Under the pieces are notes generated by a model that had not been told where the DNA came from, did not search any database, and saw only the letters and a program-made list of their open reading frames with translations. Shown in pieces: positions 47,290-62,799 of a stretch of DNA of 64,000 bases (position 1 is its first letter; the number at the start of each line of letters is the position of its first letter). Source of the stretch: Ridgeia piscesae (Eukaryota; Annelida; Polychaeta; Sabellida; Siboglinidae); assembly GCA_025642075.2 (NCBI GenBank), contig JAODUO010001100.1, forward strand, positions 95,001 through 159,000, written 5' to 3'. The position numbers and the translations under genes are program-made.

Positions 47290-49090
47290 ACGTGTAGCTG
47301 GAGATTGGACATATCTCGATGGTATGACCTCAAGGCTGGAATAGTAACCAAGGAATGTTGGGTATCCAGAGTGGAGATTGCACCAACATCCCTAAGAGTA
47401 GTGGGAACCAGATCGCCTGGGGCCAGTGTGGGGCAATGAGGATCCATTCTTACTGGTCCTGTTGGGCCTTCTCGAGCACCCATTGTAAAAGAGCTGATGG
47501 TGGCTATGCCGCCTATGCGTATGCCCACTGTGCATTCCAGCTCATTGACATGACATTGACATCTACTGCCATGACTGATGGCTCTGGAACAGGAGACACA
47601 AATAGTGGAAGTTTGTGATTCCACCTCGTTGCAAACAGATCCAATAATGGGATTCCCCATTCCCGTGTCAGTGCTCGGAAGACAGATGGATGTAGAGACC
47701 ATTCTGTACCTGACATCTGGGAAGGGTGTAACAGAATGTCTGCAAGGACGTTCAATCTCCCGGGGATGTGTCATGCCCGGCGTACTATTAGGTTGGCCTG
47801 ATGCATGAGGAGTAACTTCTTGGTCCGTCTGCACAGCTGCATTGACCATGTTCCGTCCTGCTTGTTGATGTAAGACACTACAGTGGAGTTTTCTAATGCA
47901 ACCAGGTCTGTCAGACCAATAAGCTTCCGCAGCCAATGGAGCACGGCTGTGCGTATGGCTTCTAACTTGAGTACGTTGATGTGAAATGTTTTCTTGGTTG
48001 TTATCCATACACCGGACACCGTCAATGCATTCCATTGTACTCCCCAGCCGATGTTCGATGCATCCGTGAACATCTGAGTGTCTGGTTTGTCGGGGTAACT
48101 GGGACTCCCCTCAGAACATTGTGTGCTGACTTCCACCATTTGGAGATCTTCATCCGCTGTGGGGGAAAGAGGTATCGACAAGTTGCTGGATAAAACATTG
48201 AAATCCCAATGTTGAGAGGTGGGTGTGTAGCCGTCCTTCGCGTGTGTGCAGCCGTCCCAGAGGAACCACATATGAGCACATCCTCCTTGGCTTAGCAGGA
48301 ATGAGGAAATCATTGCTTTGATTTGTGATATCGATCCAGATTTGGAGTGACCTGGAATGGAAACCAGTTCGACTGGTAACCCAGAAAAAGTAATTTCTAT
48401 TTTGGGATCAGTTCTGACGTCTTGTTTTGAATGAGGAGGCCCATCGCGTGGCAGAGATTGAGCACATGCACAGTGTCTCAGAGGCACTGGTCGTGAGATG
48501 GTGAATAGATGAGCCAGTCTTCCAGGTAATAACAGAGATTTGATGCCCATCATGTAAAACAGGATTTGATATCTGTCATAATCTTGGAGAATATCCAAGG
48601 TGCTGTTGAAAGGCCAAACGGCAGTGCCCGGAATTGGTACATGGTGTCCCGAGTCTGAAAACGAAGACATTTTCGGTAACCTCTGTGAATGGGTATGTGG
48701 AAATAGGTATCCACAAGATCGATGGAAGTGACCCAGGCATCTCGAGGGAGAGATCGCCAAATGCTTTCCGCACTCTCCATCGTGAAGTGGGGAACTTCTA
48801 GGAAGAGTTAACTGTAACACCCGGGAGATGTAGTGTTGCAGAGTACCTCTATAATGTTGTTTGTTGCATGGTTGCATGGACTGTATCAGTGACCGGGAGG
48901 CTGTGCGCTTCACGATAGAGCCCTTGTCTACAAACGCATCGGGGGACAGTCTCGGAACAGAAGATGGAATCCGACTTCCAGAACATTGCACACCCACTTG
49001 CTGCATCTCCTTCGTCTCCAGACATCACAGAACAGGGACAGAGTTCCCACCTTCCTTGTAAGCAAAGGAGGTAACACGACCACCTGTCGT
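47290..49090 (-). pseudogene. DIRS reverse transcriptase-RNase H
   Basis: RT start RKVGTLSLFCDVWRRR is in one frame; after a shift come DAWVTSIDLVDTYFHIPIH, RKCLRFQTRDTMYQFRALPF and GLSTAPWIFSKIM (48550-48780). Continuing in frame through a TGA, the polymerase motif is YLEDWLIYSP (48517-48528 for YLED), with Glu where YLDD is usual. The thumb region (NKTSELIPK, LLFLGYQSNWFPFQV) has further stops. RNase H follows: MFTDASNIGWGVQWNAL, HINVLKLEAIRTAVLHWL, STVVSYINKQDGTWS. Then HPSQMSGTEWSLHPSVF and LLDLFATRWNHKLPLFVSP, the conserved segment between RNase H and YR. Inactive. Confidence 0.9.
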
Positions 49091-49243
49091 GGTATGTCTA
49101 GAGGGTCGAGGGTAGAAGGTCGTGTAATGATTGGGCTGACTGGTGCCCTAGTCCTGGGACACAGGTAGTCCTGACCTGTGTCGTCGTCCTCCTTGTTGGT
49201 GAAAGGGACGTCCTGAACTACGACCTCTAGTGGCCAGAAAGGG

Positions 49244-50100
49244 CTACTGACGTGAGAACGACAGTGGCATTGGCATAGCAGCCTGCCGTCGTTGCGCGGA
49301 TCTAGCCGGTGCTGACCGATGTGGAGAAGTACGTCTTTTACCGACGGTAAAAGGTGCCGAGCCCCTCCATAGGGTACAGTCTCGTTGCCGACTGGCCACC
49401 TTGTCCCGCAACTGTAGCTTAGTTGCGAGCTCATCGAATAGTGACGAAGCCCCAAATGGAGCAGTACGAAAGCGCTCCAGTTCCTCCAGTGGCACAAGGG
49501 GAGAGACTCCTCCTGTTCTGCGGATGTTGTAGACGATGGCGCAATCCAAGGTAGCACCATTGTACCAAGCCGTTGCCACTGACTGAGACAACTGTAAAGT
49601 TGCCTTAAGCTGTTCCAACAGCTGTTCTGTGGATATGCTTCCAATGTCCATGTGGTCAGTCAGTTGTTGTATGGACCGATTGAGGGCAGCTCACATCCAA
49701 TCCTGTATAGAGGAGATACACAGCCGTCGGCGTGTCATGGCTGCGAGGTAACGGAAATACTTCTGCTCCGTGCCGAGTTGTGCTCCCCCCACCTAAGATC
49801 GAGAAATCTTGGTGAAAAGTTAAAACAGAAAACCTGTACAAGAAAGCTCAAACAGAGAGTGCAGGGCCTCTCTGGAGCGAAATACAGTGTTGACAGACAT
49901 GGGACTGTGCGAGGGACAAGACTGTCAGCCGCTGGCAATTCATCAGAGAGAAACGTGTGGGCCAGGATGACCTGTTCTGAATGTGATTTCTTGCCACATT
50001 GTTCGTCCGGCTTTATGGTAACTGATTGTGGAGCTGTATCGGTGTGCTGTTCATGTTCATCGACAGAACTCCGGGAACCATTGTCATCCGAACAGGATGC
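49244..50100 (-). pseudogene. DIRS gag-like region
   Basis: Position before RT and composition suggest the DIRS first ORF. The clearest part (49244-49651) reads TEQLLEQLKATLQLSQSVAT, LERFRTAPFGASSLFDELAT and an Arg/Ser-rich end. Upstream, an acidic stretch (SVDEHEQHTDTAPQS, SDELPAADSLVPRTVP) lies in another frame. Assignment is by position more than by motif. Confidence 0.55.
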
Positions 50101-52559
50101 CTATCAACAACTACCCAGCCACCATGTCAAACATGAGTCAAGCCTCCATCTGAAATTACTGTCCAGCTCCCATCTCAAACAACTGTCCTGCCTCCATCTC
50201 GAACAACTGTCCACCTCCCTTTCAAACAAATTTCCAGCCTTAATCTCAAACAACTGTCCAGCCTCCATCTCAAACATCCATCCAGCATTCATTTAAAACA
50301 TCCATCCAACTACCATTTCAAACAACTGTGCAGCTACCTTCTAAAACAACTATCCAGCTCCCATCTCATAGAACTGTCCAACATGCATCTCAAACAACTG
50401 ATTTCCCTTAATCTCAAACAACTGTCCAATATCCATATTAAATAAACATCCAGCCTCCATCACAAAGAACTGTTGAGCCTTCATCTCAAACAACTGTCCA
50501 GCTTCCATCTCAAACAACTGCACAGCCTCCATCTCAAACAATTGCCCAGCCTCCATTTTAACCAAACGTCCAGCCTCCATCTCAAACAACTATCCAGCTC
50601 CCATCTCAACCAACTGTGCATCTCCCATCTCAAACAACTGTCCAGCCTCCAACTCAAATAACTGTCCAGGCCCAATCTCAAACAACTGTCTAACCTCCAT
50701 GTCACATAACATTGCAGCTCCCATCACAAATAACTGTCCAGCCTCACTCTCAAACAAGTGTCCAGCCTCCATCTCAAATAACTGTCCATCCTGCATCTCA
50801 AACAACTGTCCAGCCTCCATCCATAACATCTGTGTAGCCTTCATCTGAAACAACTGTCCAGCCTCCATCCCAAACATCTGTGTAGCTTATATCTCAAACA
50901 ACTGTTCAGCCTCCATCCCAAACAACTGTCCAGCTCCCATCCCCAAAAAATTGCCCACCCTCCATCTCAAACTACTGTCTGGCTCCCATCTCAAGTAACT
51001 GTCTAGCCTCCATCTCAAACTAACGTCTATCTCCCATCTCAAACAGCTGTCCAGCGTCCATCCCAAACAACGGTCCAGCTCCGTTCTCAAACATATGTCC
51101 AGCCTACATTTCAAACAACTGTCTATCCTCCATCTTAAGTAACTGTCCAACCATCATTTCAAACAAATGTCCAAACTTCATCTAAAATAACTGTCCAGCA
51201 TTCATCTTAAAAAACTCCAACCTCCTTCTGAAACTACTGTCCAGCTACCATCTCAAACATCCATCCAGCATTCATCTAAAACATCCACCCAGCTCCCATT
51301 TCAAACAACTGTTCAGCTACCTTCTGAAACAACTGTCCAGTTCCCATCTCATAGAACTGTCCAGCCTGCATCTCAAACAACTCATTTCCCTTAATCTGAA
51401 ACAACTGTCCAATGTCCATCTCAAACAAACATCCAGCCTCTATCTCAAAGAACTGTCCAGGTTCCATCTCAAACAACTGCCTAGCCTCCATTTCAAACAA
51501 TTGCCTAGCCTCCATGTTATACAAATGTCCAGCTTCCATCTCAAACAACTGTGCAGCTCCCATCTCAAACAACTGTCCAGCCTCCAACTCAAACAACTGT
51601 CCAGCTCCCATCACAATTAACTGTACAGCCTCAATCTCAAACAGGTATCCAACCTCCATCTAAAACATTTGCTTAGCCTACATCTCAAACAACTTCATCT
51701 CAAACAACCATCCAGGCTCCATCTCAAGCCACTGCCCAGCCTTCATCTCAAACAATTGTCCAGCCTCCATTTTAATCAAATGTCCAGCCTCATCTCAAAC
51801 AACTATCCAGCTCCCATCTCAAACAAATGTCCAGCTCACATCTCAATCAACTGTGCAGCTCCCATCTTAAACAACTGTCCAGCCTCCATCTCAAACAACT
51901 GTCCAGCCAAATCTCTAACAACTGTCCAACCTCCATCTCACATAACTGTGCAGCTCCCATCACAAATAACTGTCCAGCCTCACTCTCAAACAACTATCCA
52001 GCCTCCATCTCAAATAACTGTCCATCCTGCATCTCAAACAACTATCCAGCCTCCATCCATAACATCTGTGTAGCCTACATCTCAAACAACTGTCCAGCCT
52101 CAACCTCAATCAGTTGTCCAGCCTCCACTTCAAACAACTGTGCCCCCTCCATCTCAAACAAACTCCGTTTGAAACTGCTCAGCTCCCATATATATCAACT
52201 GTCCAGCTCCCATCTCAAACACCTATCCAGCTCCCATCTCAAACAACTGTCCAACTCCCATCTCAAGCAACTGTCCAGTTCCCTTCTCAAACAAATGTCC
52301 AGCCTCCATTTCAAACAACAGTCTATCCTCCATCTGAAACAATTGTCCTCAAACAAATGTCCCGCCTCATTTCAAACAACTGTCCAGCTTCCATCTCAAA
52401 CAACTGTCCAGCCTACATCTCATTATCTCAAACACATTTCCAGCTCTAATCTCAAACAACTGTCCAGCCTCCTTCTCAAACAATTGTGCAGTATCCACCT
52501 CAAACAAATATCCAGCTCCCATCTCAAACAACTGTCCAGCCTCCATAAAAGAAACCTGT

Positions 52560-54082
52560 CCATCCTCCATATCAAAAACTGAGCAGTTCCCAGCTCAAAC
52601 AACTGTACGGATCCCATCTGATTCAAGTGCACTGCTCCCATCTCAAACAACTGTAAATCATCTAAATAATACACCAATACAGTTGCCATCTCTCACAGTT
52701 GCGTATCTCCCAGGTCAAACAATTACCTAGCTCCCATCTCATAGAACTACACAGCACCCACCTCAAGCAACTTTACACCTACCATCTCAAACAACTGTGC
52801 AGTATCCATCTCAAACAACTGTATAGTTCCCACCTCAAGCAACTGTACACCTCACATATCACATACCTGTGCAGCATCCATGACATACAACAAAAAAACT
52901 ACCTTCTTTAGCAACACTACAACTGAGCAGCTACCATCTCATACAACAGAAAACGCCAATCAAAAGCAAAGGTACACCTCATGTATGATACAAATATGCA
53001 GCTACCATCTCCTACAACAGGAAAACTCCCTTCTCAAGCAACAGTACAACTGTGCAGCTATCATCTCATACAACAAAAAACTCCCATATATAGCAACAGT
53101 ACACCTCACATAATATAAACTGTGAAGCTGCCACCACATATAACAGAACAACTCCTCAACTCAAACAACAGCACACCTCCCATCTCATACAGAAGTACAA
53201 CTTACATGACTAGCAACAACACTGCTACCATCTCAAACAACTGTCCACCCTCCATAATAATAATACTACATTCTAATAACACAGGGTTAATTCCCGCATC
53301 GCAGATCGATGCGTTGCACAAAAATATACTGAATATATATCCCATATCAAAAATCTCTATCCAGCAGCCACCTAAAAAACTGTCCATCCTCCATATCACA
53401 AACTGTGCAGCTCCCATCTCAACCATCTGTACGGACCCCATCAGGTTCAAGTGCACTGCTCCCATCTCAAACAACTGTAAATCATCTAAATAATACACCA
53501 ATGCAGCTGCCATCTCTCACAGTTGCATATCTACAAGGTCAACCAATTATCTAGCTCCCATCTCACAGAACTACACAGCGCCCACCTCAAGCAACTGTAC
53601 ACCTCACACATCAAACAACTGTGCAGCACCCATGTCATACAACAGAAACACTACCTTCTTTAGCAACACAACAACTGAGCAGCTACCATCTCATACAACA
53701 AAAAACACCCATCAAAAACCAAAAGTACACCTCACATATCATACAACTGTGCAGCTACCATCTCCTACAACAGAAAAACTCCCTTCTCAAGCAACAGTAC
53801 AACTGTGCAGCTATCATCTCATACAACAAAAAACTATCATATATAGCAACAGTACACCTCACGTAATATAAACTGTGAAGCTACCACCACATAAAACAGA
53901 ACAACTCCTCAACTCAAACAACAGCATACCTCCCATCTCATCCAGAAGTACAACTTACATCTCTAGCAACAACACTGCTACCATCTCAAACAACTGCCCA
54001 CCCTCCATAATAATAATACTACATTCTAATAACACAGGGTTAATTGCCGCATCGCAGATCGATGCGCTGCACAAAAATATAC

Positions 54083-54141
<59 letters not shown>

Positions 54142-57100
54142 TCTCAAACAACTGTCCAGCCACAATCACAAACAAGTGCATAGCTCCTACCTCAAAACAA
54201 TTTTCCAGCCACCATCACAAATAACTGTCCAGTACATATCTCAAAAAACTGCGCAGTATCCATACCAAACAACTGTGCAGTATCTATCTCAAACAACTGT
54301 GCAGTTCCCATCTCAAACAACTATGCAGTATCCATATCAAACAACTGTGCAGTATCTATCTCAAAAAACTGCACAGGTACCATCTCAAGCAACTGTATGA
54401 CTCCCATTTGATTAAACTTCATTGCTCCCATTTCAAGAAACAGTAAATCATCTAAATAACACACCAATACAGCTGCCATCTTAAACATTTACATATCTCC
54501 CAGGTCAAACAATTATCTAGCTCCCATCTCATAGAACTATACAGCGCCCACCTCAAGCAACTGTACACCTCACATATCAAACAACTGTGCAGCTCCCATC
54601 TTTAACAACTGTCCAGCCTCAATCTCAAAAACTAACCACGCTCCATCTCAAACAAAAGTGCATCTCCCATCTCAAACAACTGTCCTGCTCCATGTCAAAA
54701 ATGTATCTAGCCTCCATGTGAAACAACTGTTCACCTCCAATCTCAAATAACTATGCTGCTCTAATCTCAAACAGCAATCAAGCCTCCATATCAAACAACT
54801 GTCCATACACCATCTCAAACAACTGTGCAGTTCCCATCTCAAGCAACTGTCTAGTCACCATCACAAACAATTGCAAAGCTCCTATCTCAAACAATTGCCC
54901 AGCTTACATCTCAAACAAATTTCCCACTCTAACTTCAAGCAACTGACCAGCCTCCTTCTCAAACAATTGTGCAGTATCCTCCTCAAACAAATGTCCATCT
55001 CCCATATCAACAATCTCTATCCAGCAGCCACCTAAAAAACTGTCCATCCTCCATATCAAACTGTGCAGCTCCCATCTCAACCATCTGTACGGACCCCATC
55101 AGGTTCAAGTGCACTGTTCCCATCTCAAACAACTCTAAATCATCTAAATAATACACCAATACAGCTGCCATCTCTCACAGTTGCATATCTACAAGGTCAA
55201 CCAATTATCTAGCTCCCATCTCACAGAACTACACAGCGCCCACCTCAAGCAACTGTACACCTCACACATCAAACAACTGTGCAGCACCCATGTCATACAA
55301 CAGAAAAACTACCTTCTTTAGCAACACAACAACTGAGCAGCTACCATCTCATACAACAAAAAACACCCATCAAAAACCAAAAGCACACCTCACATATCAT
55401 ACAACTGTGCAGCTACCATCTCCTACAAGAGGAACACTCCCTTCTCAAGCAACAATTCAACTGTGCAGCTATCATCTCATACAACTAAAAACTATCATGT
55501 ATAGCAACAGTACACCTCACATAATATAAACTGTGAAGCTGCCACCACATATAACAGAACAACTCCCATCTCATCCAGAAGTACAACTTACATCTCTAGC
55601 AACAACACTGCTACCATCTCAAACAACAGTGCAGCTCCCTTCTCAAACAACTGTCCAGTTCCCATATCATAGAACTGTCCAGCCTGTATCTCAAACAACT
55701 GCTTACCCTTAATCTCCGAAAACAGTCCAGTATCCATCTCCAACAATTGTCCAGCCTCCATCTCAAAAAACGGTCCAGCTCTCATCTAAAAAAAACTTAA
55801 CATTGTCCATCTCAAACAACTCACCAGCGTCCATCTCAAACAACTGTCCAGACTCCATCTCAAATAACTATCCAGCCTCCATCTCATACAAGTGTCCAGC
55901 CTCCGTCTCAAACAACTATCCAGCCTCTACACAACTGTCTAGCCTCTATCTTAAACTACTGTCCAGCTCCTATCTAAAACAACTATCCAAATTCAATTTC
56001 AAACACCTGTCCACCTCCCCTTCAAAAAATGTCCAGCTTTCATCTCAAAAAACTGTTCAGCCTCCATTTCAAACAACTATCCAGTCTCCACCTCAAACAA
56101 CTGTCGAGTCTCCGTCTCAAACATCCACCCAGCATTCATCTCAAACATCCATCCAGCTCCCATCTGAAACAACAGTGCAGCTCCCTTCTCAAACAACTGT
56201 CCAGCTCCCATCTCATAGAACTGTCCATCCTGCATCTCAAACAACTGTTTACCCATAATATCAAACAACTGCCAAGTATCCATCTCCACCAACTGTCCAG
56301 CCTCCATCTCAAACAACAGTCCAGCTGCCATCTAAAAAACTTAACATTCTCCATCTCAAACAACTGTGCAGCTCCTTTAATAAATGACCGTCCAGCCTCC
56401 GTACCAAACACCTGTCTAGTCTCCATCTTTAAAACTGTTCAAACTAGATCTCAAACACCTCAATCTGAAACAACTGTCTAGCCTCCATCTTAAACCAGGG
56501 TCAATATCAAATAACTGACCAGCCGTCATCTCAAACAAGTGTCCAGCCTACTTATAAAACAAATATCCAGCCTCCATCTCAAACATCTGTTCAGCTTCCA
56601 TCTCAAACTACTGTCGAGCTCCCTTCTAAAACAAATGTACATCTTCATCTCAAACAACTGTGCAGCCTGCTTATCAAACAACTGTCCAGCTTCCATCTCC
56701 AACAAGTATCCAGCCTCCATCTCATACAACTGTCCAGTCACCCTTTTAAACAACTATCCAGCCTCGATCTCAAACAGCTGTCCAGCCTCCATCTCAAACA
56801 ACTGAGCAGCCTCCATCTCAAACAACCTCCGCTTGAAACTAATGTTCATCTCCCATATCTAACAACTGTCCAGCTCCCATCTCAAACAACTGTCCAGCTC
56901 ACATCTCAAACAACTGTCCAACTCCCACCTCAAACAAATGTCCAGTTCCCTTCTCAAACAAATGTCCAGCCTCCATTTCAAACAACAGTCTATCCTCCAT
57001 CTCAAACAACTGTCCAACCACCACCTCAAACAAATGTCCTGCCTCATCTAAAACAACTGTCCAAACTTCATCTGAAACAACTGTCCAGCCTCCATCTTAA

Positions 57101-58690
57101 AAAAAACTGTCCAGTCTCCATGTCAAACAATTGTCCAGCCTCCATCTCAAACAACTGTCCAGCCTCCTTCTCAAACAACAGTCCAGCTGCCAGCTAAAAA
57201 AATTAACATTCTCCATCTCAAACAACTGTGCAGCTCCTTTAATAAATGACCGTCCAGCCTCCGTACCAAACACCTGTCTAGTCTCCATCTTTAAAACTGT
57301 TCAAACTAGATCTCAAACATCTGGCTAGCCTCAATCTGAAACAACTGTCTAGCCTCGATCTTAAACCAGGGTCAATATCAAATAACTGACCAGCCGTCAT
57401 CTCAAACAAGTGTCCACCCTACTTATAAAACAAATATCCAGCCTCCATCTCAAACATCTGTTCAGCCTCCATCTCAAACTACTGCTTATCAAGCAACTGT
57501 CCAGCTTCCATCTCCAACAAATATCCATCTCATACAACTGTCCAGTCTCCCTTATCTAAACAACTGTCCACCCTCCATCTCAAACAACTGTCCAGCCTCC
57601 ATCTCAAACAACTGTCCAGCCTCCATCTCAAACAACTCCGCTCTCCAAACAACTGTCCACTCCCATCTCAAACAACTGTCAGCTCCCATCTCAAACAACT
57701 GTCCAGCTCCCATCTCAAACAACTGTCCACTCCCATCTCAAACAACTGTCCAACTCCCATCTCAAACAAATGTCCAGTTCCCTTCTCAAACAAATGTCCA
57801 ACCTCCATTTCAAACAACAGTCTATCCTCCATCTCAAACAACTGTCCGACCACTACTTCAAACAATTGTCCAGCCTCCATCTCAAACAACTGTCCAGCCT
57901 CCTTCTCAAACAAGTGTGCAGTATCCACGTCAAACAAATATCCAGCTCCCATCTCAAACAACTGTCCAGCCTCCATAAAAGAAACCTGTCCATCCTCCAT
58001 ATCAAACAACTGTACGGATCCCATCTGATTTAAGTGCACTGCTCCCATCTCAAACAACTGTAAATCATCTAAATAATACACCAATACAGTTGCCACCTCG
58101 CACAGTTGCATATCTACCATGTCAACTAATTATCTAGCTCCCATCTCATAGAACTACACAGCACCCACCTCAAGCTATTGTACACCTCACATATCAAACA
58201 ACTGTGCAGCTCCCATCTTTAACAAGTGTAGCATACATGACAAACAAACAAAAATACCTTCTTAAGCAACACTACAACTGAGCAGCTACCATCTCATACA
58301 ACAAAAAACTCCCACATATAACAACAGTACACCTCACATATTATACAACTGTGAAGCTACCACCACATATAACAGAAAAACTCCCAACTCAAGCAACAGT
58401 ACAACTGTGCAGCTATCATCTCTTACAACAAAAAACTCCCACATATAACAACAGTACACCTCACATATTATACAACTGTGAAGCTACCACCACATATAAC
58501 AGAAAAACTCCCACCTCAAGCAACAGCACACCTCCAATCTCTTACAGAAGTACAACTTGCATCACTAGCACCAACACCACTACTTAAACAACTGTCCAAC
58601 CTCCATATTAATAATACTACATTCTAATAATACAGGGTTAATTCCCGCATGGCAGATCGATGCACTGCACAAGACATATACTAAATGTAT
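52560..58690 (+). repeat. Higher-order blocks within the 24-bp field
   Basis: A block containing taaatcatctaaataataca, then tctagctcccatctca, a catacaacaaaaaac-rich part and, in three of the cases, the non-repetitive marker cgcatcgcagatcgatgcg recurs in order. The first marker is at about 52650, 53480, 54445, 55135 and 58060; the last at about 53297, 54050 and 58645. Large segments of the field have therefore been duplicated as blocks of roughly 0.7-0.8 kb. Confidence 0.85.
54087..54138. repeat. (TA)n inside the minisatellite field
   Basis: Grown from tgaatatata that ends the second higher-order block; the first block (53333) has only a few TA copies at the same point. Confidence 0.95.
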
Positions 58691-58965
58691 ACCTCATCTC
58701 AAACAACTGCCCAGCCACCAACACAAACAAGTGCACAGCTCCTATCTCAAAAACTTTCCAGCCACCATCTCAAACATCTGTGCAGTACACATGTCAAACA
58801 ACTGTGTAGTTCCCATCTCAAACAACTGTCCAGCCTCAATCTCAAAAACTGTTCACCCTCCATCTGAAACAACTGTTCAGCTACCATCTCAAACAACTAC
58901 ACTGCTCTCATCTCAAACAACAATCCAGCCACCATCTCAAACAGAACTACCTTCTTAAGCAATAC

Positions 58966-60895
58966 AACAGGGCAATTCCGTATAAGAAAGCCTAGACTAC
59001 TAAAAAATAAATTTTGTTGAAACAGTATAAAAGTTGTACCACTGATGTAAAACATATGTAAAATTCAGGCCCAAGTAAAAAAATTGTTCCATCAGTTCAC
59101 AATGTTTTAAAATTATGCTTCTAATGTAGTGAATTCTTAGCAATCAAACTAATGAATAGACAAGGGCCAACAGAAACCCCTCCCATCTAACCATTAACTC
59201 GTAACTAATTTACCTTTATTTAATAGATTTTCAAAGTTCATATTGTATGTATGCAAAATTCAGAAAGTAACGTGTACTGCATAAGCCATATTTTCATATG
59301 GATAATCACACATTTTCACATATTTATTATGTAATTTTGTTCCCGAAAAAGTACATAACGTTTTCCTGGGATCAAACAGGTGATCAAAAGTAACAGTTAC
59401 GTGAAATTCTCTTATTACATACACCCACAAATAGGTGAGATTACACAATTTATGTGTGTGTTTTCTCATCTTATGGGAATCATGGTAACAGAATTACATT
59501 TTGGTAACGGAATTACAATAACAGAGTTACCTGTTTTTTTCTCTTGCACTATAAATCATAACAAGAAACTAATAAGGGGACTTAAATATATTAGAGATCA
59601 GCACAAGCACTGGGACAATGTTTCAGTTAAATATGAATGGAATCTTTGTAAAATACTTATGGAAACCTCTATGGATTCAGAAACATGTACATACCATTTG
59701 TAGCATGTACCATCTGTGACATGTGATACTACACAGAATGGCAGCGATCCATATAAATGGCAGTGATCCATATAAATCTATAAGATAGGCCAGATTTTCT
59801 ATCAAAGACCCGTTGCAGAATGTTTTCTTGGACTTTCAAAGACATACTACACAGAATTTTTTGTTGCACATGGGTAAGGTTTATTGTCCAAGGCTATGAC
59901 TCCAAATGTTCTCTGAAGTGATATGATATGATCACATCCAATGAGTTTACCAAAGTTGCTGCCAGGACCTGTCAGAATATTCTACATGGATGAATCAACT
60001 AAGCCATGGTTGAATTAAAAATGATGAAGTTCATGACTGGAATGAGATCAGTCTAATTCCCAACATTAAGCAGTTGCAAAGAGTCACAAAGGTTACATTG
60101 TTTGTGACTGTTACACAGAACCGTGTTAAATAAAAATCCACAACGAACTTCTTCATAAGTAAAACATTGAAATAATGAAGATGACAAAGAAGACAACAGT
60201 ACGAAAATAAAAAAAAACCTTGCCAAAAAATCTGGACTTGAAGTGGATGGTTGTAGAAAAAACCCAATAAATTTGTTTTCCCTGGGCTATTAAACTAAGG
60301 TGACAACTTATTTGAAGTGTGTTGAAGTCTGTAGATTTGTGTGGCCTGATGTTGAAGGTATATTGACTGCCTTAACTAATAAAGATTGTGACATTAACAT
60401 CCTCCCTGACCCACAGGTGGACAGGAGTTCAATAACTGCTATCGACTGATCTAGAACTAAATGTGAAATACGTCGCTGTACTGTGTGTACAATTATTGGC
60501 CAGTACAATTGTTTTTAGTAGAACATTATTTTATGTTTTATTCCAAAAAAAGTCAGACTTATAATTCCATTACCATAGCATGTAATTCCGTTACTTACTG
60601 AAACCTGTTCACTATAAAAGAATGGTATATATATATCATGAGTAAAATTCTATCCAATACAAAATCATGTTATATGTCTATTTATTAATGTTAGCTGTTG
60701 GCCCTGGTAGATTGCAGATTTCAGACGATATGTCATGACATTTATTAAAAATTGATGTTTACATTTTCTGTGTAATTCCGTTACAAAAATTAAAACAGCC
60801 ATAATTTCATAATTATTTTACATTTCTTATAGGGAGTAGTGTGGACTTCAAACCATGTGTAAGTTTCTTTTCTAGGCACATGCTAGGCACAACCG
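58966..60895. other. Unassigned interval between minisatellite blocks
   Basis: AT-rich. Plus-strand pieces such as KKLIRGLKYIRDQHKHWDNV (59565-59630) and VCRFVWPDVEGILTAL with INILPDPQVDRSS (60325-60435) look protein-like and, taken loosely, recall degenerate invertebrate transposon-type proteins, but many stops separate them. Words taattccgttac and ggtaacggaattac recur at 59516, 60590 and 60770. Confidence 0.3.
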
Positions 60896-60995
60896 TACAG
60901 CCTCCATCTCAAACAATGGACCAGCCGCCATCTCAAACAACTACACAGTTCCTATCTCAAGCAACTGTCTAGCTCCCATCACTCACAATGGTATG
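60896..60995 (+). repeat. 24-bp minisatellite, short block
   Basis: Four units (cctccatctcaaacaatgg and relatives) directly before the foldback-like element. Confidence 0.9.
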
Positions 60996-61009
60996 GCCCA
61001 TGGTAAATG

Positions 61010-62795
<1,786 letters not shown>

Positions 62796-62799
62796 GGAA

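Larger units (their letters stand above)
45827..50107 (-). mobile_element. DIRS-type retrotransposon, decayed
   Basis: Minus-strand order gag-like region, reverse transcriptase with RNase H, tyrosine recombinase, then a terminal inverted-repeat structure: the DIRS order, with a YR instead of a DDE integrase and no LTRs. All three coding regions carry stops or shifts. The 5' terminal repeat expected beyond 50.1 kb is not found; the 24-bp minisatellite starts there, so the element is truncated or its end has been replaced. Confidence 0.9.
50108..58965 (+). repeat. 24-bp minisatellite field, block 1
   Basis: Consensus catctcaaacaactgtccag plus cctc, on the order of 350 units over 8.8 kb, with substitutions and occasional indels. 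Because 24 is a multiple of 3 and the unit lacks stops in most frames, it produces open frames of 8-residue repeats on both strands (SQTTVQPP, LKQLSSLH, ISNNCPAS on plus; MEAGQLFE, WRLDSCLR on minus). No frame is favoured across the field, and no start, splice or domain signals accompany it, so coding is unlikely. Confidence 0.95.

Noticed and set aside
50104..58965. Octapeptide-repeat proteins from the 24-bp field
   Set aside because: Open on both strands and in several frames because of the repeat period; frames end and restart at indels, and no frame is consistently preferred. Kept only as a finding to test.
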